The notes under the pieces are model-generated. The model was not told the origin of the DNA and did no database searches. It saw only the letters and a program-made list of their open reading frames with translations. A stretch of 9,546 bases of DNA from an uncultured Mycoplasmatota bacterium (GTDB lineage: Bacteria > Bacillota_I > Bacilli_A > RF39 > UBA660): contig CAMMYS010000002.1 of the NCBI GenBank assembly GCA_946528555.1, positions 1 through 9,546 of the forward strand. Reading direction: 5' to 3'. Each line of letters begins with the position of its first letter. Position 1 is the stretch's first letter. The position numbers and the translations under genes are program-made. This document shows positions 1-5,651 of this stretch, piece after piece.

Positions 1-5
1 ATATT

Positions 6-391
6 ATGATTTATTCACTTCAAATATATTTTATGTTATTTATGTCTTATTCTTTTCTAGGATGGTGTATAGAAGTAATACTTAAATTTATTCAATATAA
101 AAGATTTATAAATAGGGGTTTTTAATAGGTCCATGGTTACCAATATATGGTTGGGGAGCATTATTGATTACTATATTACTTCAAAAGTATAGTAATGATC
201 CTATTGCATTATTCGCATTAGGAATGATAATCTGTGCAATTTTAGAGTATTTTATTAGTTATTTGTTAGAAAAAATATTTAAAGCTAGATGGTGGGATTA
301 CAGCACTAAAAAATTTAATATTAATGGTAGAGTATGCTTAGAAACAATGATTCCATTTGGTTTATGGGTCACAAGCTGCAATCAACAATAA
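6..391 (+). pseudogene. Frameshifted, C-terminally truncated CmpB-like putative ABC-transporter permease
   Basis: Two adjacent frames together encode one recognisable protein of the PF06541 type (putative ABC-transporter type IV, CmpB-like), a family of integral membrane proteins of unclear substrate. The first frame starts at ATG 6 and reads through SYSFLGWCIEV and KRFINRGF, then stops at TAA 123. The second frame continues from TTA 122 with LIGPWLPIYGWGALL, a hydrophobic helix, EYFISYLLEKIF, KARWWDYS and NINGRVCLETMIPFGL. The order is exactly that of the family; joining needs six T where 119-123 has five. The protein then ends abruptly in WVTSCNQQ at the TAA at 389, so the family's remaining C-terminal membrane region is missing. 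The true start may lie left of the window. I read this as a decayed gene; a base-calling error in the T run could explain the frameshift but not the missing end. Confidence 0.75.
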
Positions 392-425
392 GTAATATTA
401 AGACTAGAAAAATCTAGTCTTTTTT
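391..425 (+). repeat. Terminator-containing direct repeat, copy A
   Basis: Bases 391-425 match 2727-2761 at 33 of 35 positions, the first 18 (AGTAATATTAAGACTAGA) being identical. The repeat contains a complete intrinsic terminator. It begins at the last base of the pseudogene stop codon, and the second copy begins two bases after the stop codon of the HTH-NTPase-CYTH gene. The two copies therefore bracket a 2.3-kb segment with two genes. Confidence 0.7.
400..425 (+). terminator. Intrinsic terminator after the permease pseudogene
   Basis: A perfect stem pairs AAGACTAGA (400-408) with TCTAGTCTT (413-421) around an AAAA loop, and the T run covers 420-425. It lies just after the truncated gene's stop codon. 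Confidence 0.85.
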
Positions 426-433
426 ATTTTAAA

Positions 434-462
434 AGTTCTACCAATAGTAGAGTTCTTATTGG
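434..462. repeat. Small direct and inverted repeats upstream of the coiled-coil gene
   Basis: AGTTCT occurs at 434-439 and 451-456, and CCAATA (441-446) is inverted as TATTGG (457-462); a smaller TCTAC/GTAGA hairpin lies at 437-451. They sit just upstream of the proposed -10 element at 485 and could be a regulator site, but short repeats are frequent in such AT-rich DNA. Confidence 0.25.
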
Positions 463-484
463 ATAAAAAGCCATTATTTCAAGA

Positions 485-490
485 TATAAT
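485..490 (+). promoter_or_regulatory. Probable -10 element for the coiled-coil protein gene
   Basis: A consensus TATAAT lies 22 bases before the ATG at 513, which would give a leader of about 16 nt. It lacks the TGN extension seen at the window's other promoters. TTGGAT at 459-464 is a poor -35 candidate because the spacer would be 20 bases. Confidence 0.4.
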
Positions 491-512
491 CAAATTGCAA
501 GGAGGAGATAGA

Positions 513-1349
513 ATGATATATTTTAGGAATAATGGAGACGTAAGAGAAAAATATTTTATAACATTTGACAAAGAAGGATTAGAAAAATTACAAGTACAAA
601 TTGCTAAAAGATGTGGTGAACAAAGTATAGTAAAAAGTGAATGTAAATATTCGCGCATCCCAAGAAGTGAATCGTTACATCATGAATATAATAAAGATGA
701 ATATCATTACATTGATGAAGTACACTATAAATTATCTGGTAATAAAGGTACTGAATGGGATCATTATGATGAATATGAAGTGGATTTATATAATTGCGAT
801 TATAAAGATTACTTTTGTCCACCATTAGTTGGTTTTATTGAAAAAATACTTTGTTATGATGATAATGTTTATTCTACTTTTTTTAGCCAAAACTTTCAAA
901 AACTTTGCTGTTTTCCAAAAGTTAAAGAGAAACTAATGAGATTACAACAAGAGATAGCAGTTGTTTCACAAGAATATTTAACAACAAGACAAAAAAAGGC
1001 AGATGAATTAAACAAAGAATATGAAGAAATAACTAAAAAAGAAGGGGATATTGAAAAACGTATTAAAGAGGTAAATGCTTGGACATCTAAAATGAAAAAA
1101 GTATTATTAAAGATGGATAAAGAACATGTCGCAAGAATGAAAGAATTAAATGATAGATTAAAGTATTTACTTAGTATTGAAAAATTAAATGAAAATCAAG
1201 AAGATCCATCAAATTATATAGATACTTTATTAAGTTTAGTAGATATTAAACTAATTGATACTATTAGTTTAGAAGAAATAGAAAGAGTTAAGTCATTTCA
1301 ATCAAAGGAAATACCTGAGCAAGAAATGCAATTGTTAATGAAAAAATAA
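513..1349 (+). CDS. Unrecognised protein with a central coiled coil
   Basis: I do not recognise this 278-residue protein. The ATG at 513 was chosen because GGAGGAG (501-507) lies at normal spacing before it; an in-frame TTG at 459 has no such site and would place the promoter and this site inside the gene. Residues 1-135 are a mixed, aromatic and cysteine-containing region (Cys 34, 44, 95, 102, 114, 132, 133) with many Tyr, Asp and His around 57-100. Residues about 137-222 are rich in Lys, Glu and Leu and look like a long coiled coil. The tail, 230-278, is again helical and charged. No signal peptide or membrane segment is visible, so it is probably cytoplasmic. It lies 38 bases upstream of the HTH-NTPase-CYTH gene with no terminator between, so readthrough into that gene is possible. 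A role as a structural or partner protein is only a guess. Confidence 0.75.
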   Translation: MIYFRNNGDVREKYFITFDKEGLEKLQVQIAKRCGEQSIVKSECKYSRIPRSESLHHEYNKDEYHYIDEVHYKLSGNKGTEWDHYDEYEVDLYNCDYKDYFCPPLVGFIEKILCYDDNVYSTFFSQNFQKLCCFPKVKEKLMRLQQEIAVVSQEYLTTRQKKADELNKEYEEITKKEGDIEKRIKEVNAWTSKMKKVLLKMDKEHVARMKELNDRLKYLLSIEKLNENQEDPSNYIDTLLSLVDIKLIDTISLEEIERVKSFQSKEIPEQEMQLLMKK

Positions 1350-1353
1350 GAAT

Positions 1354-1383
1354 TATATGGTATAATATATGGCCATTGGAGGG
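1354..1383 (+). promoter_or_regulatory. Extended -10 promoter and possible operator of the HTH-NTPase-CYTH gene
   Basis: TGGTATAAT (1358-1366) is an extended -10 element, followed by the ribosome binding site GGAGGG (1378-1383) and ATG 1388; the leader would be about 15 nt. TATATGG is directly repeated at 1354-1360 and 1366-1372, flanking the -10, and an 8-bp palindrome ATGGCCAT (1369-1376) covers the predicted start site. As the gene product begins with a DNA-binding domain, these could be an autoregulatory operator. Confidence 0.55.
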
Positions 1384-1387
1384 TTAA

Positions 1388-2725
1388 ATGAAAAATATTG
1401 ATTTTGGTAATTATTTGTATCAATTAAGAAAAGATAGTGGATTAACTCAAAGATTTGTTGCATATCAATTAGATGTAACTGATAAAGCAGTAAGTAAATG
1501 GGAAATGGGAAAATCAATTCCTGATATAAATAAGCTTAATTTATTAGCATCTTTATATAATGTTTCTTTAGATGAATTATTAAATCATACAAAAGAACAA
1601 AAAGATGTTAAAATTAGTAAAATTGTTTTAACTGGTGGTCCATGTGCTGGCAAAACAACAGCATTAACGTGGATTAACAACTACTTTTCTAAAAGAGGTT
1701 ATACAGTTTTATTTGTTCCAGAAACAGCTACAGAATTAATATCAAATGGAGTAGCACCATGGACTTGTAATTCCAATTATGATTATCAAACATTTCAATT
1801 TAGATTACAAAAAATTAAAGAGCAAATATTTGATGATGCAGCTAAAACAATGAAATCTAATAAAATACTTATTGTATGTGATAGAGGATTATTAGATAAC
1901 AAAGCTTATATGAAAGAAGCAGAATTCAAACAATTATTAAGAGAATTTGGTACAAGTGAAACTAAAGAAAGAGATTCTTATGATGCAATATTTCATTTAG
2001 TTAGTGCTGCTAAAGGAAAAGAAAATGTATATACTTTAGCAAATAATATGGCAAGAACAGAAAGCATTGAAGAAGCCAAGAGATTAGATGATAAAATTAT
2101 TTCATCATGGACAGGACATCCTCATTTTAGAATTATAGATAATAGTACTGACTTTGAAGAAAAATTAGAAAGATTACTAAAAGAAATAGCAGTATTTTTA
2201 GGGGAACCTGAACCATATGAAATAGAAAGAAAATATTTGATATATTATCCTGATATAAAAGAATTAGAAAAGATGCCTAATTGCACTAAAATAGATATTG
2301 TTCAAACTTACTTAAAGAGTGAAGATGGAGTTGAGCGAAGAGTTAGAGCAAGAGGTATAGATGGTGATTATTTATATTATTTAACTGAGAAAAGAAAAAT
2401 ATCAAATTTAAAAAGAGTAGAAACAGAAAGAAAACTTACTCAAGATGAATACTTATCATTATTAATGGAAGCTGATAACAGATTACATCCTATTCATAAA
2501 ACAAGATATTGTCTTGTAGATAATAATCAATATTTTGAAATAGATATTTATCCTGAATGGGATAATCAAGCAATAATGGAAATAGAACTTTCTAGTGAGG
2601 AACAAGAAATTCAAATCCCAAAATTTATTAAAATAATTAAAGAAGTAACTGATGAAGAATGTTATAAAAATTATCAAATGGCAAAAGATATGCCAAAACA
2701 ATTAGTTATGAAAAAGAATTACTAA
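1388..2725 (+). CDS. XRE-type HTH / AAA_28 P-loop NTPase / CYTH triphosphatase-like fusion protein
   Basis: This 445-residue protein has three domains. Residues about 6-66 are a Cro/C1-type helix-turn-helix (YQLRKDSGLTQ, then DKAVSKWEMGKSIPD). Residues 76-270 are an AAA_28-type nucleotide-binding domain with Walker A GGPCAGKT at 83-90, PETATELI at 111-118, the Walker-B-like ILIVCDRG at 160-167, and NNMARTE at 219-225. Residues 277-440 are a CYTH (triphosphate tunnel) domain with the diagnostic EIERK at 278-282, basic RVRAR at 318-322, TEKRK at 333-337, and acidic EIDIY (384-388) and MEIEL (397-401). The catalytic-type residues look intact. AAA_28-CYTH proteins are an established bacterial pairing, and CYTH enzymes bind or hydrolyse triphosphate groups with divalent metal; the substrate here is unknown. 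The HTH suggests a nucleotide- or polyphosphate-responsive regulator acting on DNA (inference). It has its own promoter at 1358 and a terminator at 2736. Confidence 0.9.
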   Translation: MKNIDFGNYLYQLRKDSGLTQRFVAYQLDVTDKAVSKWEMGKSIPDINKLNLLASLYNVSLDELLNHTKEQKDVKISKIVLTGGPCAGKTTALTWINNYFSKRGYTVLFVPETATELISNGVAPWTCNSNYDYQTFQFRLQKIKEQIFDDAAKTMKSNKILIVCDRGLLDNKAYMKEAEFKQLLREFGTSETKERDSYDAIFHLVSAAKGKENVYTLANNMARTESIEEAKRLDDKIISSWTGHPHFRIIDNSTDFEEKLERLLKEIAVFLGEPEPYEIERKYLIYYPDIKELEKMPNCTKIDIVQTYLKSEDGVERRVRARGIDGDYLYYLTEKRKISNLKRVETERKLTQDEYLSLLMEADNRLHPIHKTRYCLVDNNQYFEIDIYPEWDNQAIMEIELSSEEQEIQIPKFIKIIKEVTDEECYKNYQMAKDMPKQLVMKKNY

Positions 2726-2726
2726 T

Positions 2727-2761
2727 AGTAATATTAAGACTAGAGAAATCTAGCCTTTTTT
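2727..2761 (+). repeat. Terminator-containing direct repeat, copy B
   Basis: This is the second copy of the 35-base repeat at 391-425, differing at 2745 (G for A, loop) and 2754 (C for T, stem). The second difference creates an A-C mismatch in the stem, so it is not a compensated change. Confidence 0.7.
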
Positions 2762-2762
2762 T
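2736..2762 (+). terminator. Intrinsic terminator of the HTH-NTPase-CYTH gene
   Basis: The stem pairs AAGACTAGA (2736-2744) with TCTAGCCTT (2749-2757), with one A-C mismatch (2739/2754) and a GAAA loop; the T run covers 2756-2762. It leads directly into the next promoter. Confidence 0.8.
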
Positions 2763-2770
2763 GTTATAAT
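2762..2770 (+). promoter_or_regulatory. Extended -10 promoter for the acidic protein / GNAT unit
   Basis: TGTTATAAT (2762-2770) abuts the T run of the preceding terminator, so any -35 contact would fall inside the terminator hairpin; no TTGACA-like box is visible there. Transcription would start near 2777, just before the ribosome binding site AAGGAG (2779-2784). Confidence 0.6.
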
Positions 2771-2792
2771 AATACTATAAGGAGAAAGTAAA

Positions 2793-3203
2793 ATGGAAAA
2801 ATATAGTGATGAAATAATAAATGAAACAAGAGGATTAATATCATATGGACCATCTGGATTAACTGCACAAATTAAAGGCTTAGAAGTATGGTTTTGGGGT
2901 CGTACAGTAGAGAGTGTATCTAACGAGAGGATTGCATTTGCATTAGATATAGTTGATGCTTATCAATCTAATAAAGAAAAATATGACGGAGCTGCTCTAG
3001 AAGAAGTTAAAAGTTGTTTAAATGAAGGCGAAGAAGTAGATGATGAAACAATCTTAGAACAACTAGGGACACCAATAGTAGATGTTGCAACCGAGTTTGG
3101 TGCTTGTTTAATGTATGGTGGAGTTGAAGAAATTGGAGATCATATGCCTGAAGTAAGACTTAATAGAGACCTTGAAGTAACAGAAGTTGCATTAAATGGA
3201 TAA
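2793..3203 (+). CDS. Small acidic protein of unknown function
   Basis: I do not recognise this 136-residue protein. It starts at an ATG eight bases after AAGGAG (2779-2784). It is strongly acidic, has no signal peptide or membrane helix, and is probably cytoplasmic. Notable segments are a Trp-rich stretch GLEVWFWGRTVESVS (29-43), an acidic helix around 62-92, and a glycine/methionine segment ACLMYGGVEEIGDHMPEV (104-121). It is the first gene of a two-gene unit with the GNAT acetyltransferase 20 bases downstream. A partner or antidote-like role for the acetyltransferase is possible from the pairing, but nothing in the sequence demonstrates it. Confidence 0.75.
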   Translation: MEKYSDEIINETRGLISYGPSGLTAQIKGLEVWFWGRTVESVSNERIAFALDIVDAYQSNKEKYDGAALEEVKSCLNEGEEVDDETILEQLGTPIVDVATEFGACLMYGGVEEIGDHMPEVRLNRDLEVTEVALNG

Positions 3204-3223
3204 TAAATATTAGGTGATATTAG

Positions 3224-3748
3224 ATGAAAAATAAGATGTTTATTTCATTATTACCATTTGAGACAGAAAGATTAATTATACGAAAAACTATTGTTGAAGA
3301 TGTAGATATGGTTTTAAAAATGGATCATCAGGAAGAAACTCAAAAATATTTAGGTGGCATTAAAAATAAAACAAGAGAAGAAAGAATAACTTTTCTTAAA
3401 AAGAAACTTGAAAAATATGATAAAGGTTTAGCTGGACAATTAACTGTATGTTTAAAAGATGGAACACCAATTGGTTTGATTGGATTGAGTATTAATGATG
3501 AAAATAATACAGGAGAAATTGGCTATATTTTTGATTATGATTATTGTAATAAAGGTTATTGCACTGAAGCAAGTAAGAAATTACTAGAAATTGGTTTTAA
3601 TGAATTGAACTTAGATAGTATAAGTGCTGATACTGTTGAAGGAAATATGAGTTCAAAAAGAGTTTTAGAGAAATTAGGTTTTGAATATAAAGATTCTTTT
3701 ATAAAAGATTCAACAACTTTTCATTTATATACAATTAATAAAGTATAA
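3224..3748 (+). CDS. GNAT-family N-acetyltransferase (RimJ/RimL-like)
   Basis: This 174-residue protein matches the Acetyltransf_3 / RimJ-RimL type of GNAT acetyltransferases, which transfer acetyl from acetyl-CoA to an amino group of a protein N-terminus or small molecule. The N-terminus has the family signature FETERLIIRKTIVEDVD (12-28). The central strands are PIGLIGLSI (82-90) and GEIGYIFD (97-104). The acetyl-CoA loop is NKGYCTEA (109-116), equivalent to the usual GKGYATEA, and NMSSKRVLEKLGFE (141-154) is the typical C-terminal helix. Length is normal. The start at 3224 follows AGGTGAT (3212-3218), complementary to the extended 16S 3' end; a second in-frame ATG at 3236 is less well placed. 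It is probably co-transcribed with the preceding gene. The acceptor cannot be predicted. Confidence 0.9.
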   Translation: MKNKMFISLLPFETERLIIRKTIVEDVDMVLKMDHQEETQKYLGGIKNKTREERITFLKKKLEKYDKGLAGQLTVCLKDGTPIGLIGLSINDENNTGEIGYIFDYDYCNKGYCTEASKKLLEIGFNELNLDSISADTVEGNMSSKRVLEKLGFEYKDSFIKDSTTFHLYTINKV

Positions 3749-3778
3749 ATATCAAAACTATATAAGAACATATTTAAA

Positions 3779-3807
3779 TTGATTATTTCACTGATGTATG
3801 GTATAAT
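3779..3807 (+). promoter_or_regulatory. Promoter with -35 and extended -10 for the 96-residue protein gene
   Basis: TTGATT (3779-3784) and TATAAT (3802-3807) are separated by 17 bases, and TG at 3799-3800 extends the -10. This is the only promoter in the window with both boxes clear. The ribosome binding site AAGGGGGA (3823-3830) precedes ATG 3837; the leader is about 23 nt, the longest here. No terminator hairpin is visible after the GNAT gene in 3749-3778. Confidence 0.8.
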
Positions 3808-3836
3808 ATGTCTGCTTTCAAAAAGGGGGATATATA

Positions 3837-4127
3837 ATGAAAGATAAACGTTATATTTATGATGATGGTGAAACTAAAGTAGAAATAAGTGGTTTTTTAA
3901 AACATTTTCAAGAAACTGATGAGATATTATCAAAACTTGATATTCATCAAAGAATTAGACTTCTTGAATTTGTTACAGGAATAAGAGATATTTCTGAAGT
4001 AGCAAGTGATGAAGAAAGATTATTGTTAATTCGTATACTTGAGGAAAGATTAGTGGGTCATACATCTGTAGAATTAAATCCTGATACATGGACTTTACCA
4101 AATTCTTATGGACCTAGAACAATGTAA
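3837..4127 (+). CDS. Small soluble protein of unknown function (96 aa)
   Basis: I do not recognise this protein. It has a full expression setup: a -35/-10 promoter at 3779-3807, a G-rich ribosome binding site at 3823-3830 and a terminator directly after the stop codon, so it is a real single-gene unit despite its size. Residues 1-20 are charged and may form a short hairpin (YIYDDGETKVEISGF). Residues about 25-72 are predicted helical, alternating hydrophobic residues with Glu, Arg and Asp, including QRIRLLEFVTGIRD (38-51) and ERLLLIRILEERL (60-72). The tail, TWTLPNSYGPRTM, is Pro/Gly-containing and probably extended. No signal peptide or membrane helix is seen. It could be a small regulatory or binding protein; the sequence does not decide. 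Confidence 0.75.
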   Translation: MKDKRYIYDDGETKVEISGFLKHFQETDEILSKLDIHQRIRLLEFVTGIRDISEVASDEERLLLIRILEERLVGHTSVELNPDTWTLPNSYGPRTM

Positions 4128-4128
4128 T

Positions 4129-4156
4129 AAAGACTATTTATTAATAGTCTTTTTTT
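4129..4156 (+). terminator. Intrinsic terminator after the 96-residue protein gene
   Basis: AAAGACTATT (4129-4138) pairs perfectly with AATAGTCTTT (4143-4152) around a TATT loop, followed by a T run to 4156. It is five bases before the next extended -10 box at 4161. Confidence 0.88.
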
Positions 4157-4157
4157 A

Positions 4158-4166
4158 TGTTATAAT
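4158..4166 (+). promoter_or_regulatory. Extended -10 promoter for the unknown gene pair
   Basis: TGTTATAAT (4158-4166) lies just after the terminator T run. Transcription should begin near 4173, at or very near the GTG that opens the frame, so the transcript would be leaderless or have a leader of about 9 nt to ATG 4182. Confidence 0.6.
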
Positions 4167-4181
4167 TATATTGTGATAAAT

Positions 4182-4856
4182 ATGAGAGTAAACAATAAAA
4201 ATGTTGATACAAATAATAGAGCTTTAAATAAGTTAGCACTAAAGATATTAGATGGAATAAGAAGTCTAATAATTGATTATGGATTCTTATTTAATCCAGA
4301 TGAATTAGCAATGCTAAAAGATTATTCTATTAAATTTGATAACATTAGTAAGGCAGAAGAAGAATTAAAACCATATATGTTTAGAACATGGGAATATGAA
4401 AAAAATAGAGGTAATTATTTTATAAGTTGGCTAAAAGATGATAATGTTAATTTAAATAAACCAGTTATATCATCAACATTTGGCAATGTAGATAGTTTTT
4501 GTGAATCTGTAGTTGGTGTTGTATATGAAGTTAATTATGATGCTTTTATTGGAGCATGTGAAAGAGATGCTGCAACTGTAGTAGAAGATGCAAGTAAAAA
4601 ATCTATATATACTATAAAGGAGCTAGATAATAATAGAATTGTTAATTCATATAATTTAGCAACACCTATTATTACCCCTAAACAAGCTACTAGTTGTAGT
4701 GACAATACATACTTATCTAAACATAATGAAATAATATTGGATGGAAGATATGCTATTCCAGTAAAGGTAATTTGTACTGATGAAAGATATAATGATGTAG
4801 CTGAAAGAGTAGCGAGTATATATAACATTCCATTTGAAAGTAAAAGGAGAATATAA
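4182..4856 (+). CDS. Protein of unknown function, first gene of a tight pair
   Basis: I do not recognise this protein (224 residues from ATG 4182, 227 from GTG 4173). ATG 4182 is preferred because GTGAT (4173-4177) can pair with the end of the extended anti-Shine-Dalgarno sequence; there is no GGAGG here, unlike most genes in the window. Early residues are Asn-rich and may be flexible, followed by a helical region. A middle section has EYEKNRGNYFISWLKDD and VISSTFGNVDSF; the C-terminal section has NEIILDGRYAIPVKVICTDE. The pattern of aromatic-Ser-Trp, then Ser-Thr-Phe, then a late Asn-Glu strand is faintly like ADP-ribosyltransferase-fold proteins, but this is weak and I do not assert it. No signal peptide or membrane helix is seen. 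The next gene starts one base after its stop codon, so the two products are probably made together. Confidence 0.7.
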   Translation: MRVNNKNVDTNNRALNKLALKILDGIRSLIIDYGFLFNPDELAMLKDYSIKFDNISKAEEELKPYMFRTWEYEKNRGNYFISWLKDDNVNLNKPVISSTFGNVDSFCESVVGVVYEVNYDAFIGACERDAATVVEDASKKSIYTIKELDNNRIVNSYNLATPIITPKQATSCSDNTYLSKHNEIILDGRYAIPVKVICTDERYNDVAERVASIYNIPFESKRRI

Positions 4857-4857
4857 T

Positions 4858-5604
4858 ATGAGTATTAGAGAAAAGTATGCTAATGAAATGGCTAAAATAT
4901 TAAACGATGCTAAAAAATCTAGAAATTGGGCATTAGACTTTGGATTTAAAGGTGGACAAAGAGTTCTTATTAATTGTGATTCTAGTCCTAAAGATATATT
5001 AAATACAATAAGTGTATTTACTATAGATGAATTTGATAATTTAACTAAAGGATTTGAAGATTTAGAAATAAAAGATTTAGAGCGTCAAAATCCATATAGT
5101 ACTAAGCATGAAGAAAATGGTATTTATATTGAAAAATGTAGTCCAATGGATTCTATGAATTATGGCAGAGAATATGCAATAGTAAAAGATAATAAGAAAA
5201 TGATTGCTGCTTTAAATACTAAAACAAAAAAACATACTAGTGTGGCTATTATGGAACGTTATGATGAAGGAATTTATTTATATTCATCTGATACTGATGA
5301 AATTAGATTTATATCTATGGAAGAATTAAAAGAATTATGTAATTATTGGAGAATAAACACTGGTGAAAAGAATTTAACTGATTCTGAAATTATTGATGGG
5401 TTAACAGAATCATCAAGGTTATTTAGTTTATTAGATAAAGGTACTTTATTAGCCAATAGAGTAAGTAATAATGAACCAATAAGTGAAGAAAAAGCAAATA
5501 GTATGTTTAAAATAGGACTAAAAGAATATATGAGAATTAATAATACTAGGGTAACTGAGGAATATGAAAAAGAATTACCTGATGTAACATCATGGACAAG
5601 ATAG
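4858..5604 (+). CDS. Protein of unknown function, second gene of a tight pair
   Basis: I do not recognise this 248-residue protein. The ATG at 4858 follows AAGGAGA (4844-4850), which lies inside the end of the preceding gene; a longer in-frame TTG at 4834 overlaps that gene and has no ribosome binding site. Residues 1-70 are charged and mixed. A central section around 95-160 looks like a beta-rich fold (YGREYAIVKD, MIAALNTKTKKHTSVAIMERYDEGIYLYSSD), followed by helical segments to the end. It has no signal peptide or membrane helix. A one-base gap to the upstream gene implies translational coupling and a joint function. The last codons and stop are part of the terminator stem at 5596-5604. Confidence 0.75.
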   Translation: MSIREKYANEMAKILNDAKKSRNWALDFGFKGGQRVLINCDSSPKDILNTISVFTIDEFDNLTKGFEDLEIKDLERQNPYSTKHEENGIYIEKCSPMDSMNYGREYAIVKDNKKMIAALNTKTKKHTSVAIMERYDEGIYLYSSDTDEIRFISMEELKELCNYWRINTGEKNLTDSEIIDGLTESSRLFSLLDKGTLLANRVSNNEPISEEKANSMFKIGLKEYMRINNTRVTEEYEKELPDVTSWTR

Positions 5605-5623
5605 ATTACTATCTTGTTTTTTT
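5596..5623 (+). terminator. Intrinsic terminator overlapping the end of the upstream gene
   Basis: ACAAGATAG (5596-5604) pairs perfectly with CTATCTTGT (5609-5617) around an ATTA loop, with a T run to 5623. The 5' arm is formed by the last sense codons and the stop codon TAG (5602-5604) of the preceding gene, so a ribosome terminating there would cover the hairpin. Confidence 0.88.
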
Positions 5624-5624
5624 A

Positions 5625-5633
5625 TGATATAAT
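5625..5633 (+). promoter_or_regulatory. Extended -10 promoter for the large HD-domain gene
   Basis: TGATATAAT (5625-5633) starts two bases after the terminator T run. The predicted start near 5640 coincides with the first base of the ribosome binding site GGAGGAT (5640-5646), leaving a leader of about 12 nt before ATG 5652. Confidence 0.6.
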
Positions 5634-5651
5634 AATCTTGGAGGATAAGAT

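Noticed and set aside
459..512. Longer start TTG 459 for the coiled-coil protein
   Set aside because: There is no ribosome binding site before it, and it would put a strong GGAGGAG and the TATAAT inside the gene; ATG 513 is correctly spaced.
604..828. Overlapping frames on both strands within the coiled-coil protein gene
   Set aside because: They have no ribosome binding site or recognisable protein features and are explained as shadows of the real gene.
4535..4828. Antisense 97-residue open frame with hydrophobic stretches
   Set aside because: It is a reverse-strand shadow of an AT-rich gene with no promoter or ribosome binding site visible.
4834..4857. Longer start TTG 4834 for the second gene of the unknown pair
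   Set aside because: It overlaps the preceding gene and lacks a ribosome binding site; AAGGAGA at 4844-4850 supports ATG 4858.
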